Shown here: piece after piece, positions 21,216 to 30,888 of the stretch
Layout: each line of letters starts with the position of its first letter
Position numbering within the stretch: position 1 is the first letter of the stretch
Source of the DNA: Channa striata
Lineage: Eukaryota; Chordata; Actinopteri; Anabantiformes; Channidae
Length of the DNA: 64,000 nt
Assembly: GCA_033026295.1 (NCBI GenBank)
Contig: JAUPFM010000070.1
Location: forward strand, 62,001-126,000
Direction of reading: 5' to 3'
Notes under the pieces: generated by a model
Databases searched by the model: none
What the model saw: only the letters and a program-made list of their open reading frames with translations
What the model was told of the DNA's origin: nothing
Translations under genes and position numbers: made by a program

Positions 21216-22098
21216 TCCACACCCCACCCTTTTTGAGATATGAAGCCATGAATTACTTCCAAAATTTCATCTTTGACACAGCCAATAGATGAGAATTTGG
21301 AATTTCTTTCTTCCCTGATAGATCCTCTTGACCTGTACCTATAGGGGATGCAATTTCCCCAAGTTAATTAAGCAGTGTCAAAGCTTCCAGTAGTCCAACA
21401 ATGAGCCTTTCATCTCCCACTCATGTTGAGATATGAGTCCTTGAAATACTTCCAAATTTTCATCTATGACACAGCCAATAGATGAAATTTTGGAAGTTCT
21501 TGCTTCCCTTATGTCTCCTTTGGACCAGTACCCAGAGGGATTCAAATACCCCAAATGTCCAAGCTTCCATTAGTTCAACAATCAGGCTTCCATCTCCCAC
21601 GCATGTCGAGATATGAGGACCTAAAATACTTCCAAATATTCCTCTATGACACCACCAATAGATGAGAATTTGGAATTTCTTTCTTCCCTTATTGTTCCTC
21701 TTGACCTGTACCTAGAGGGAATGCAAATGCCCTAAGTTAATTCAGCAGTGTCCAAGCTTTCAGTAGTCCAACAATCAGCCTTCCACCCCCCATCCTTTTT
21801 GAGATATGAGGCCTTGAATTACTTCCAGATTTTCATCTATGACACCACCAATAGATGAGAATTTGGAATTTCTATCTTCCCTTATACTTCTTTTTGACCT
21901 GTACCTATAGGGGGTGCAATTTCCCCGAGTTAATTAAGCAGTGTTCAAGCTTCCAGTAATCCAAAAATCAGCCTTCCACACCCCACCCTTTTTGAGATAT
22001 GAAGCCATGAATTACTTCCAAAATTTCATCTATGACACAGCCCATAGATGAGAATTTGGAATTTCTATCTTCCCTTATACTTCTTTTTGACCTGTACC

Positions 22099-22408
22099 AG
22101 GGAGCTTTTCCTCTCCACTGTTGCCTATGGCTTGCTCAAGGGGGGATTTTTTGGCTTTTAAATGTTTGTTTAGTCTTGACTTTATTATGTAAAGTGCCTT
22201 AAGATGACCTTGTTGGAAATTGGCGTTATATAAATAAAGTTGAATTGAATTGAAAGTCCGCTGGAGGCAATAGCATTCTGGGTGTCCTATAGAGCCCAGA
22301 TTGACAATCGCTCTATTCATCTGGGCGGTTATGAAGGCTCCCGGCTAGCTATTCGCCCCCAGGGGCAGATTGACCCATATTATTTTAGAGGTCTCCGACG
22401 TAGGTCCG
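22099..22408 (+). repeat. Second copy of the L2-tail plus unknown block
   Basis: Nearly identical to 20786-21093. It starts in the L2 UTR (GGGAGCTTTTCCTCTCC) and ends at GTCTCCGACGTAGGTC. The 5' part of the first L2 is missing. The pair lies ~1.31 kb apart within the same array, so array duplication is more likely than two independent insertions. Confidence 0.85.
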
Positions 22409-23078
22409 GAACCAAACCTAGAGGTATGCAAATGCCAGTTAATCCAGTTAATTCAGAAGGGTCCAAACTTCCAGTAATCCAAAAATCAGCCTTCCACCCT
22501 CAACCCTTTTTGATATATGAGGCCATGAATTACTTCCAAATTTTCATCTATGACACCACTAATAGATGAGAATTTGGAATTTCTATCTTCTCTTATTGTT
22601 CCTCTTGACCTGTACCTAGAGGGGATGTAAATGCCCCCTGTTAATTATGCAGGGTCCAAGCTTCCAGTAGTCCAACAATCAGCCTTTCATCTCCCACTCA
22701 TGTTGAGATATGAGTCCTTGAATTACTTCCAAATTTTCATCTATGATACAGACAATAGATGAGAATTTGGAATTTTTCTTCCCTTATGTCTCCTTTGGAC
22801 CAGTACCTAGAGGGATGCAAAGGCCCCCAGTTAATTTTTCTGTGTCCAATCTTCCTGTAGTCCAAAAAATCAGCCTTCTACCTACATGTATTTTTAAATA
22901 TTAGCTGTTCAAATACTTCCAAGTTTGCAATGATCATACTACCTCTGCAATATAATCATGAAATATATTGAATTCCTTTTTTAAATTTTTCTCTTATTCT
23001 AAAGTAATGCAACTTCCCTGGCTGTTTCACGAATGTCCAAGCCTCCAGTGGTCTAAATATCAGACTTATGCCTACACT

Positions 23079-23320
23079 TGCGGCCTGGTAGCTTAATGCG
23101 TAATGACGCTGGATGGTATATGAACGGAGTGAGAAAATCCATTAAAAAATTCACATCCATCAAGGTGAGCAAGACATCCAGCGCCAGCTCCCTGGGCGTC
23201 GATGGTCCACTATTCCCTCCAGAGGGATGGCTTAAATGCAGGGGGCAAATTTCACTGTAACTTGTATGTGCAAATGTATATGTGCTTTTAGTGACGAATA
23301 AAGGTTGTTCTTGAACTTTT
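23079..23320 (+). mobile_element. SINE-like element
   Basis: It starts CGGCCTGGTAGCTTAATGCG and ends with TTAAATGCAGGGGGCAAATTTCACTG and a GTGACGAATAAAGGTTGTTCTT tail. That 3' end resembles tRNA-derived fish SINEs (TTAAATGCAGAGGACAAATTTC...AATAAAG). The 5' part only loosely resembles a tRNA, so the family is not assigned. It interrupts degenerate satellite. Confidence 0.5.
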
Positions 23321-23330
23321 GTTGAGATAT

Positions 23331-23970
23331 GAGCTATTCAAATGCTTCGAAGTTGTCATTGATAATACAGCCTATGCATTATGAACATGGAATTTATTGA
23401 ATTGATATTTTCTCATGATTTCTATCTAGGTTAGCAATGGGTTCAGAAATGTCAATCTTTCATTTGTTCCTAAAATCAGATCTTCCATCTATCCCTATTG
23501 TTGACATATGAGCCTTAGAGTTACTTTCATAATTATATCTATGACACAGCCTATGGATGAGAAGTTAGTCATACTGTTTCAAATTTCAGTCATAAGTATT
23601 GGTCTAAGATAGTTCCATAGTTTTAGTAAAAGAGAACAACGGTGACAATATTTTGCTGCCCTTACTAAACATGATGGGCACAAACATTTAATCAGTCCTT
23701 TTCCATCATTAACATTTTAAACAATGATTTATAGCCCAGAGAGCCTGATGCCTGAGTCTGAATAATTCTTAAATAAATCTGCCGTGGTATTTAAGGGAAC
23801 AACTGTAACAATGTTTAGCTGACCATGCTGAACATGATGGGCCAGATCACATGCAGAAAGCAAAAACAAATACCATGAACTGGACAAATACCAAGATGGA
23901 GTTTTGGCACAAACAATGTCTATTGAATTCAGGCTTGGAAACATTCAGGAGACTGCCCTCAGATTGAGAA
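23331..23970. other. No supported feature (degenerate satellite edge)
   Basis: Sparse GACATATGAGCC.TAGAGTTACTTTC traces near 23505 show decayed satellite. A short near-repeat (AACAACGGTGACAATATTTTGCTG at 23635 and AACAACTGTAACAATGTTTAGCTG at 23799) is present. No gene was seen. Confidence 0.5.
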
Positions 23971-24564
23971 TCAGTCATTCTCTGCTGGGGTCTCTGAAAC
24001 AGACTCCAGTGGGTGCTGGATTATCGGCTCATGAAGACATCTTGGGCTCTCCTCAGCTGAGGTTTCTAACATTTGCTTTGCTGAGGTCTCCAGAACAGAA
24101 TTAACTGTGTACTGGATTGCCGTCTCAGGAACACATCCCAAATTCTCCTCCATTAACGTTTCAGCCATCTGTTGAGCTGGGGTCTCTAGAAGACATGCCA
24201 GCGTGTTCAGGACTACGGCCTCAGAAAGAGATCTCGGGTTCTCCATAGCTGAGGTGTCAGCTATTTGCTCTGCTGGGGTCTCTGGAACAGACTCCAGTGT
24301 ACACTGGATTATGGTCTCGGCAACACATCCTGGGCTCTCATCAGCTGAGGCATCAACTATATGCTCTGCTGGGGTTTCTGGAACACACTCCCGTGTGCAC
24401 TGGATTATGGTCTCGGGAACATATCCTGGGTTCTCCTCAGCCGAGGTATCAGCCATCCACTCTGCTGAGGTTACTGGAACACACTCCAGTGTGCACTGGA
24501 TTATAGTCTCGGGAACACATCCTGGGCTTGGTTGCACTCCTTTTGAAGTGATAATACTCTGCAA
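23971..24564 (-). repeat. 96-bp tandem repeats, open in one frame
   Basis: About six units of 96 bp. On the minus strand each encodes ~32 residues like PGCVPETIIQCTLESVPETP and AEQIADTSAEEN. Landmarks (CACTGGATTATGGTCTCG on the plus strand) recur near 24303, 24399 and 24495. The 197-codon frame is offset from the exon 10 frame, which stops at 24449. It is either a frameshifted C-terminal tail of the gene or an open frame that persists only because 96 is divisible by three. Confidence 0.75.
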
Positions 24565-25953
24565 TAGGCTGGCTCAGTCTGTCAATCACCACAGAGCACT
24601 TGGAGGGTGTGTAATTTAGTGGCGGGTTATTCTTCGGAATTTTAGACTGCCTTGTTTTATTTGGAAAATTTAACTTCCTTTTTGACTTGGAAGTTCTGAG
24701 TGATAATGAGGAACCCTCAGGCTCGCAATTATCTTCACCTCCACGTTGAAACCTTCTACCATTCTTTTTCCAGCTCCTGAACTCTTCAGAAGATGGTGAT
24801 GAGTCTGATTCAGGTCGATCATCATAAACGGGTTCCTCACTATCTGAGCTTGTGTCCGGGGTCTCATCTAAGGAGGCATCCTCTTCATCTATGCTGATTT
24901 CATCCTCTTGATAGGGCTTTGCAGCAGCCATCTTCAGGGCCTTCATTCTCAGTTTTCTTATTTCATAGTTTCTCTCTTTGTCTGGTAGAGCCACATAAAA
25001 CCTCTCTGCCATGCTGGGGTCATGGCACATAGATTTTGCTACCTGCTTTCTCTCCTTCTCAGAGAGGTGTTCATTGGCCTTAAAATCCAAATAGAGAAAA
25101 TGTAAAAAATATCAAAGCAGCCATTTTTGCAAATAAGTCTAAACAATTTCAATCAAGACTCTGAAAAAACTTACAATATATAATCAATACCACCTAAAAT
25201 GTGTGCACACCAAATTTGGTACTTTTACCTAGCTGCAAACATCAACATAATCTCACTTACAACTTATATCTACATTGAGTATTCCAAATGCTCATCAATG
25301 GCCAGGTTACAAGCTCAAAAATTATATCCTACAGCCAAATTCTAACATACATTAAGTTCTTACCTGTGTAGAAACACTGCTCCGGATCTTGTTGAATGTG
25401 ACTGTACCTGTCATACCAGAGTCCAACCAAGCCAGATGGAGGAAGTGAGACGGGTGCTCAATGTGTCTCCCGGCTACTGTGTGAAACACATAATTGCTGT
25501 CTCGACCTTTTATACAGCACTTGTCATTGCTGAGGTTATGAAGCCAACCGAACTCCTCCTCATTAAGGCTGAGAACAGCCTGTCCAAACGATCGCATCGT
25601 TTTGTGGTCATCCACCTTGGGAAATAAAATTCTTAAAATTTGCATACTGCTATGTATGACTCACTAAATGAGTGGTGTATGTAGCCTGTGGGACTATGGA
25701 ATGCCGACTTAAATAAATCAATTGGTAATTTAACGAATTAAATGTTTAACACATGGTCCATCCCCCTTAAATAGACTAACCAGAACTTGAAATTTTTTTC
25801 CATGACTCCAACTCGTGCAGCTGACCACATTTTCCTTGGTCATATTAGTTAGAACAACAGATCTGTGTCCAGTGAGGATGCAGAGGTAGCCCATGATGTA
25901 GCCAATGACCAGAGAGTGCTCATTCTGCCGAATTCCATTGCGAACCAAACATT
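24449..25953 (-). pseudogene. Exons 8-10: tyrosine-recombinase catalytic domain
   Basis: Exon 8 (25953-25781) holds YLCILTGHRSVVLTNMT, aligning with TGLRxSEL; the catalytic Arg codon is 25864-25862. Exon 9 (25615-25364) begins VDDHKT, with the likely beta-hairpin Lys at 25603-25601, and ends FNKIRSSVSTQ, which aligns with HxLRHxFATH. Its Arg codon is 25384-25382 and the box-II His is Asn. Exon 10 starts 25078 and holds MCHDPSMAERFYVAL: His codon 25024-25022 and nucleophile Tyr codon 24997-24995, nine residues apart as in XerD. After the Tyr the frame continues through an acidic (EDEISIDEEDAS) and a basic segment to a stop at 24449. Splice sites are GT-AG and in phase. Confidence 0.82.
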
Positions 25954-26194
25954 CTACAAAACATAGTAAGATATATTTTAAAAATACAGCTTGTTAAGAA
26001 TGAACTCTACTGAATAAGCAATGCAAAGTGAATAATTAAATAATGTTACTTTTTTTCTGTGAAAACAGTGTAACAGGCACAGACAATTTATGATGTTCCA
26101 AGTTCCATTTTCTTAAGATGAGAAAATACATACAAAATAAAAAAAAATCCCAAAAGTACACAATATCAGACTGAAAAACTGTGAAAACATCTAC

Positions 26195-26765
26195 CTGTCT
26201 TTTGGCGCAACACTTTCTGCTGGTGGACAAGCACTTTTCTGTGGATTTCAGCCTGGATCCTCTTCATTTCGTACTGAATATTTCTCAGTTCCTTCTGTTT
26301 GAGCTTACTAACTCTCTGGAATGAGTTTTCCACATGTTTGAAGAACATGATCACGTTGATCAACATGTTTTTCATTGTCGTGGGTACATAGCCCTTTTTA
26401 GCCAGGTAAGTTGGCCAGCTATCAAAAAAGGTACGCAGTTACAAGTTGCTTAATCTTATTTCTAAGCTGGCTAACACATACCACATTCCATATTGTAACA
26501 TCAACTTTTTTTACCATTTCAAAACATGACAAATGATAAATAAGAATATGGAACTCATTTTTACCCCCAATAATTACTCACGTGCGCAACTTGTCCATTT
26601 GGTTGAGGAACCGTAGGTCATGACAGACGGAACTGGAAGGAAGGCCAGCAGCCATGTATAGGCAAAAGCGATGAGCATGGCTCGATCACTGCCTTGCATT
26701 ATCCATGTCCTTTTTTCCGGTACGTGAGCCCAGGCGAAACTTTGCATGGTCTTCAATAATCTTTT
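26195..26765 (-). pseudogene. Exons 6-7: SAM-like core-binding domain
   Basis: Exon 6 (26765-26582) encodes KIIEDHAKFRLGSRTGKKD and then, after an in-frame TGA at 26688-26686, SSHAHRFCLYMAAGL and LRFLNQMDKLRT. Exon 7 (26418-26195) continues WPTYLAKKGYVPTTMKNML, INVIMFFKHVENSF and a long basic helical region. The order DKLR-W-YLAKKGYVPTT-L-N resembles the amino-terminal DNA-binding domain of tyrosine recombinases. The join LRT-WPTYLAKKG is in frame across the intron, which supports these splice sites. Confidence 0.72.
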
Positions 26766-26858
26766 CTGCATTAAAAAAAAGCTAAACAGTGGATATACAA
26801 TGCGACAAAAACAAAGGTTTCTCCCCAGATTCTAGTTGAAAAAGAAAAGATGACTTAC

Positions 26859-27579
26859 CAAATAAACGTACTTCTTTTTTTTCCTTGCCTAAATGTTTCC
26901 CTTTTTGAGCTGATCGAGGTGCATTACATGGCACTGTTATCATTTGATCCACCTTTTGCTCCAGCAGCTGTAACCTGGATTTCAACTCCTATGCATGAGC
27001 ATACCTTTGACAATGAGCCTATCGAATTTTCACTCTGGCCACTCAAGTGTCCTGGAAGGTTGGATGAAGAAAACCCACTCTCACAGGATGGAGGATTCGT
27101 GGAAAAAGGCAGTGAGGTGGAAGAACATTGGTGAAGACCACAGGCAGAGGAGTTTTGGGACCCAGAAACAGGGGTTGAAGGAAGTGGCTGACTGGTACTC
27201 TCATTAGGGTCACTGGAGGCAGTCAGTGGTTCATTCAGGCCACTCAGGTGCCCCGGAAGGTTAAATGAAGGAAGCTCAATCTCACAAGATGGAGGATTCA
27301 TGGACATAGGCAGTGAGGTGGAAGAACTTTGGTGAAGACCAGAGGAAGAGGGGTTTTGGGACCCAGGAACAAGGCTTGAAGGAAGTGGCTGACTGGTACT
27401 CTCGTGATTTGTAAGACACATGGGGGTGGAACACCTGGGCAGGAAGTTGCTTTCGGTGGGAGGATGCAAATTATAGGACAAATCATTTGACTTTTTAACC
27501 TGTAGGTGAATCTCATCCTCAAACTCCAATCCTTCTTGCTCCTCGAAGTGTTCCTCACAAAGTGGGGTAGCATACTGCT
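26859..27579 (-). pseudogene. Exon 5: acidic linker, duplicated Ser/Pro block, coiled coil
   Basis: It starts EQYATPLCEEHFEEQEGLEFEDE. Two adjacent ~66-codon repeats follow, each STSQPLPS..V.GSQN.S...GLHQ.SSTSLP, then NPPSCE and SSNLPGHLSG (about 198-bp period). The frame then moves by one nucleotide near 27005 to reach LKSRLQLLEQKVDQM, a short coiled coil. A basic stretch (GKHLGKEKKEVRLF) leads to the GTAAGT donor. The exon phase is right only if one base is removed, so the frame break is probably a recent 1-nt insertion or a sequence error. Confidence 0.7.
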
Positions 27580-27792
27580 CTATAATGTAATATGAAAGTT
27601 TCAAATTAGAAACTAAAACTGAGTGCTTCCAAATTTCAGTCAAAAAAAATACATTATTGGGTGTTACATAGAATAATACTCATAGAAACTGTAGTATAAA
27701 GCTCAACTTTAATTTATAGAAACATAATAAGATATTATTATGTGAACCTTGTTTTAGGAATCACATTTAATATTAACACCACTTAAACGTAC

Positions 27793-27919
27793 CATGTTCA
27801 GGGATATTGCCCAGGTCCAGTGTTGACACCATGGGCATATTGGGGTTGGACTCCCTCAGTTTAGCCAGTTCTTTGACTATGGCAGCCCTGTTCGCTTCCT
27901 TCATGATTGGTTCTCGTTC
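27793..27919 (-). pseudogene. Exon 4: helical linker
   Basis: Encodes ERE...KEANRAAIVKELAKLRESNPNMPM and VSTLDLGNIPEH, a basic helix followed by a loop. The acceptor is TATTAATAG and the donor GTACGT, leaving phase 1. A diverged duplicate of this exon is present near 30030-30079. No specific function is assigned. Confidence 0.7.
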
Positions 27920-28040
27920 CTATTAATATAAAATGTTGTTTATTTTAATATTAAACTAACTTTAGAAAGAGAACAAACTTTTTTTTACACCACATTTTGC
28001 AGGAAGTTATTGCCAAATAAAAAACACTGAATCTAAGTGC

Positions 28041-28480
28041 CTGTGCTGAATCCATGTTGTGTGAGTCTGTGAGATGTTTGTCAAGGCGGAAAAGGGTTTT
28101 CTTCCCACATATTTCACAATCCAGTTTTTTGGTGGTTCTGTGGAAAGACATGAAAAAGCAAGTGATGGAAATTCATGTAAATTACACAACAGTGTATCTA
28201 GCTATCTATAAAGATAAAAAAAATCTTAATCTCACCGTGGATTCCCAAATTTCATGAGAAGCCGAAACTCCTCTCTGTTTGGAATTGTGTGGGACATGGT
28301 GAGGTGTTGCTTCAAGTTGGAGAAGTTTCCAAAACACATTCCACACAATTTGTCTTTCTGTGGAAAAATTAAAGTAACACCCCAAACTGAGGTTCCATGT
28401 CTTCAGTGAAATATCATAAAATAAACATGTTTTTATTTACTTACCATCTTGTCAAACTGGATTTGCACAATACCTGTCAT
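28041..28480 (-). pseudogene. Exons 1-3: start and two C2H2 zinc fingers
   Basis: Exon 1 (28480-28445) encodes MTGIVQIQFDKM and ends at a consensus GTAAGT donor. The frame is also open upstream of this Met, so a longer first exon is possible. Exon 2 (28357-28236) encodes the first finger, CGMCFGNFSNLKQH.TMSH. Exon 3 (28137-28041) encodes the second, CEICGKKTLFRLDKH.TDSH. Both are CX2C...HX4H, expected to bind DNA or protein. Exon 3 ends at CAG with a GC dinucleotide (GCACTT) as donor. A GC-AG intron fits the phase, but the site is weak. Confidence 0.75.
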
Positions 28481-29719
28481 AGGGGTTAAAAAGGGACAAG
28501 TGCTGACGATTTAATAATAAAAAAGGGAGGAAACTGAAACAACAAAAACTCTTTCAGGTGCATGCTGAAATAATTTACAAGCTGTGAGGAAATGCAACAC
28601 AGTTAATGTTCTTTTGCACGTCAGAAAAAGCACCAGTATACATCAGCTAAGCTTTGCCTACTTCAGGATAAAATCTTTTTCATGCTTAGGGTCTCTTTAA
28701 TTCCATATTTGGAAACTATATGTTAAGTTGTAAGTTGTTATTCAAAAGTGCATAAAAAGACTGGTAATGCAACATAGGATGTTGTACACAGACCTACCTT
28801 TTCACTTTACACATGCTGCTTCATCCGGCTGCAGTTCCTATTTCCTATTTACAGAGGAAGTCCAAGTTTTTATCTACATGCAAGACCTAGAGTATGTATT
28901 AAAATGTGGAAGGTAAGTACATTATGAATCAAATTTGGAAATTATTATTTTTTTCTTTCTGTGTTAAAGTATTTCAAATGTATCTATCTACGTCATGAAA
29001 CAAGGAAGTTCAAGTAATTATAAAACTATGAAATACACTGGGCCATCTGCTCTCTCAGTTTATGTAATCAAGGGCTTTCCATTTGACCTTTGTGTCTCTT
29101 TCCTTCCATTGCAGAAGTGCCCACCATCAGGGAGACGACATAAAGGTCTCAAAGAAACATAAATAGTTTACACAAAATACTGAAACTTGGAAGGACTAGA
29201 CCTCAAATTTAAATCAAGGAACTTCCACAATCACATCTACTGTATGTGTCTGCCATAGATCACTTATGTAATTTGTATTTCTCCTTCCAGCTATTGTACG
29301 ATTAACCTTTGAGTCTGCTTACTGTCTAATTAATGAAGAATTGAAACACAGTGTGCTTGCTAAGACTACTTTTATTGGAACTGTTATTGAACTGCTTGAA
29401 AGAGTATACAAAAATGAAGCCTTTAAATGTATAAAAACAAAGGTCTCCCAATACACCACCAAACCAGTTACAGTGGTAGTAAAAAGAAAAAAAGAAAAAA
29501 GCAAGCATCAGAGCATAGCCCAGTGAAAATTGTGTCAGAACAGTTGCTTGCTTTTCTTGCTCGCTCTTCTTGCTCAAAGACATTTTGTGTATGAAAAGAA
29601 ACATCATGGCTTAAAACACCATTTTAAATAGCAAAAAATCAACTAAATATATGAAAGGAGACCTGGATTGAAAAAAAATATGAGTAGGAAAAAAGGTTGT
29701 TCTAATCTCGTATGTGGGG
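28481..29719. other. Gene-flanking sequence, no supported feature
   Basis: AT-rich sequence upstream of exon 1 of the recombinase gene (which reads leftward). It probably holds its promoter and possibly a 5' noncoding exon. No CpG-rich block or clear repeat was recognised. The small frames here have no protein-like composition. Confidence 0.4.
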
Positions 29720-30079
29720 TTGGGGTCCACACAGCAATTTGTGGTCACTGGAGGTAGTCAGCTGGACACTCTTGTTGTGTGACTTGGAAGGAAGGAAGCT
29801 CACTCTCGCAGAATCTAGGCTTCATGGACAGAGGTATTAGAGATGGAAGACTCCCAATCCTCATCCTGGATCTCCGCGTAAAGAGGCTCCTCAAACTGTT
29901 ACTCACAAATAGAGAGAGCACAGGAGTCTATAATAAAATATGAACGTTTCAAATTACACACTAAACCCAGTAGTTCCAAATTTCAGTCAACTGAATAGAA
30001 AACGATTCTAATATTAACACCACTTAAAAGTACCCTGTTCATCAATATTGCCCATGTGCTCCACTTTTCGCACCATGGG
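29720..30079 (-). pseudogene. Partial duplicate of recombinase exons 4-5
   Basis: Degenerate copy of 27180-27850. Shared blocks include TATAATAAAATATGAACGTTTCAAATTA, AGTTCCAAATTTCAGTCAA, TAATATTAACACCACTTAAA.GTACC.TGTTCA and ACCATGGG. The exon frames are broken. The copy is cut at 30079/30080 by the start of the provirus LTR, exactly inside the exon 4 equivalent. Confidence 0.75.
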
Positions 30080-30579
30080 TGTGAGGGAAGTTTTTTGATC
30101 AATGACCATCTGATTGATCAATGACCATCTGACCATCTGTTCACACTTCTGGCAGAGGCCAGACAACGAGTCCCCGCCACTCAGTAGGTAGCCCACGGGA
30201 ACTTGACACCTTAATAGACCCTATTGTTTCTTTGAATCCTTGTTGGCACCTTGAGCAGCACTTCTGTCTGGATTTTGTTTGGCCCTGACTCCCCCTTCAG
30301 GTAGCTGTCCCAACAGGGGGGGGGGAGTAACAGAGACTTGCTAATTAAGGACTCCTGATCAATGAATATGATTTGCACAGTGGAGCAGATAAAACACACA
30401 CACATCCTGACAAAGGGCATCAGAAACAGTCTGATCCACCCGGGTGACACTGCTCCGTGCTGTTCTTCTCTCTGTTTCTGGTTTTCTTGTGTTTTACTGA
30501 ATTGTTCATTAAATTGCTCAGTGATCATTTTCAGTTGACTCTTGTTTCTAACTTGCTTTCCAAGTTTTTGGCCATAACA
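30080..30579 (+). repeat. ERV 5' LTR
   Basis: Starts TGTGAGGGAAG and ends GCCATAACA. It has a GATAAAACACAC TATA-like box near 30387 and an ATTAAA polyadenylation-like signal near 30509. A tandem GATCAATGACCATCTGATT block lies near its start. It is about 99.4 % identical to 36728-37228 by eye. Confidence 0.92.
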
Positions 30580-30582
30580 GAT

Positions 30583-30600
30583 TGGTGTCAGAAGTGGGAT
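30583..30600 (+). promoter_or_regulatory. ERV primer-binding site (tRNA-Leu type)
   Basis: TGGTGTCAGAAGTGGGAT lies 3 bp after the LTR. It is complementary to the CCCACTTCTGACACCA end known for a vertebrate tRNA-Leu, so leucine priming is inferred. Confidence 0.8.
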
Positions 30601-30888
30601 TGGACGCGCTGTCTGGATCCAAGGACAAACAGTAGAAGTGCACACAGGTAAAGTTGATTCCTCCTTTCGAGTTGAGAAGCTGTTCTCCTACAGGACCCAG
30701 ACCGCCGATCCAAATCCAGAGCGAAACGGACCAAAAAGGAAAATAATAAGGAAAAAAAAAAAATAGCAGAGGAGAGAGAACACAGTACGGAGCAGACAAG
30801 GTAAGAGAGCTCTATAAAACTCACTACTGGGTGGGTAGGTGACAAGACGTTGTCATAGTAGTTACGTTGTGTTATTAATTACCGTTGT

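Larger units (their letters stand above)
17150..23330 (+). repeat. ~193-bp satellite array with insertions
   Basis: A diverged tandem repeat whose unit carries GAGATATGAG, TTACTTCCAAATTTTCATCTATGACACCACC, AATAGATGAGAATTTGGAATTT and CTTCCCTTAT. GAGATATGA-type landmarks fall at 17361, 17554, 17747, 17925, 19509, 19680, 19873, 21235, 21428, 21608, 21801, 21994, 22511 and 22705, mostly 193 bp apart (some 172-180). Two monomer classes differ at the start of the unit: ACCCCCCATCCTTTTTGAG followed by GCCATGAATTAC, versus CATCTCCCACTCATGTTGAG followed by TCCTTGAAATAC. Units decay strongly after 22850. It has no coding meaning. Confidence 0.85.
23971..28480 (-). pseudogene. Ten-exon zinc-finger/tyrosine-recombinase gene
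   Basis: A multi-exon gene predicted to encode a DNA-binding tyrosine recombinase. The exons and internal phases I derive are: 28480-28445, 28357-28236, 28137-28041, 27919-27793, 27579-26859, 26765-26582, 26418-26195, 25953-25781, 25615-25364 and 25078-24449. Phases agree at all nine junctions once one extra nucleotide in exon 5 is allowed. Total coding is about 850 codons. Domains in order: two C2H2 fingers, a low-complexity linker with a 66-codon duplication, a short coiled coil, a SAM-like core-binding domain, a catalytic domain and an acidic/basic tail followed by 96-bp repeats. Disruptions are the exon 5 frame break near 27005 and a TGA at 26688-26686. It is either a young pseudogene or a gene with sequence errors. 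The architecture suggests a Crypton-like element or a domesticated relative. Confidence 0.75.

Noticed and set aside
17150..23330. CRISPR-like array
   Set aside because: Units are 193 bp long and vary throughout, with no short repeat/unique-spacer pattern; the sequence is eukaryotic.
24203..24619. Plus-strand frame across the 96-bp repeats
   Set aside because: It is the antisense of the repeat; the period is a multiple of three, so several frames stay open. Only the minus strand is continuous with the gene.
26686..26688. TGA in exon 6 as a selenocysteine codon
   Set aside because: No SECIS-like element is apparent, and neither the recombinase family nor its core-binding domain uses selenocysteine; nonsense mutation or sequence error is simpler.
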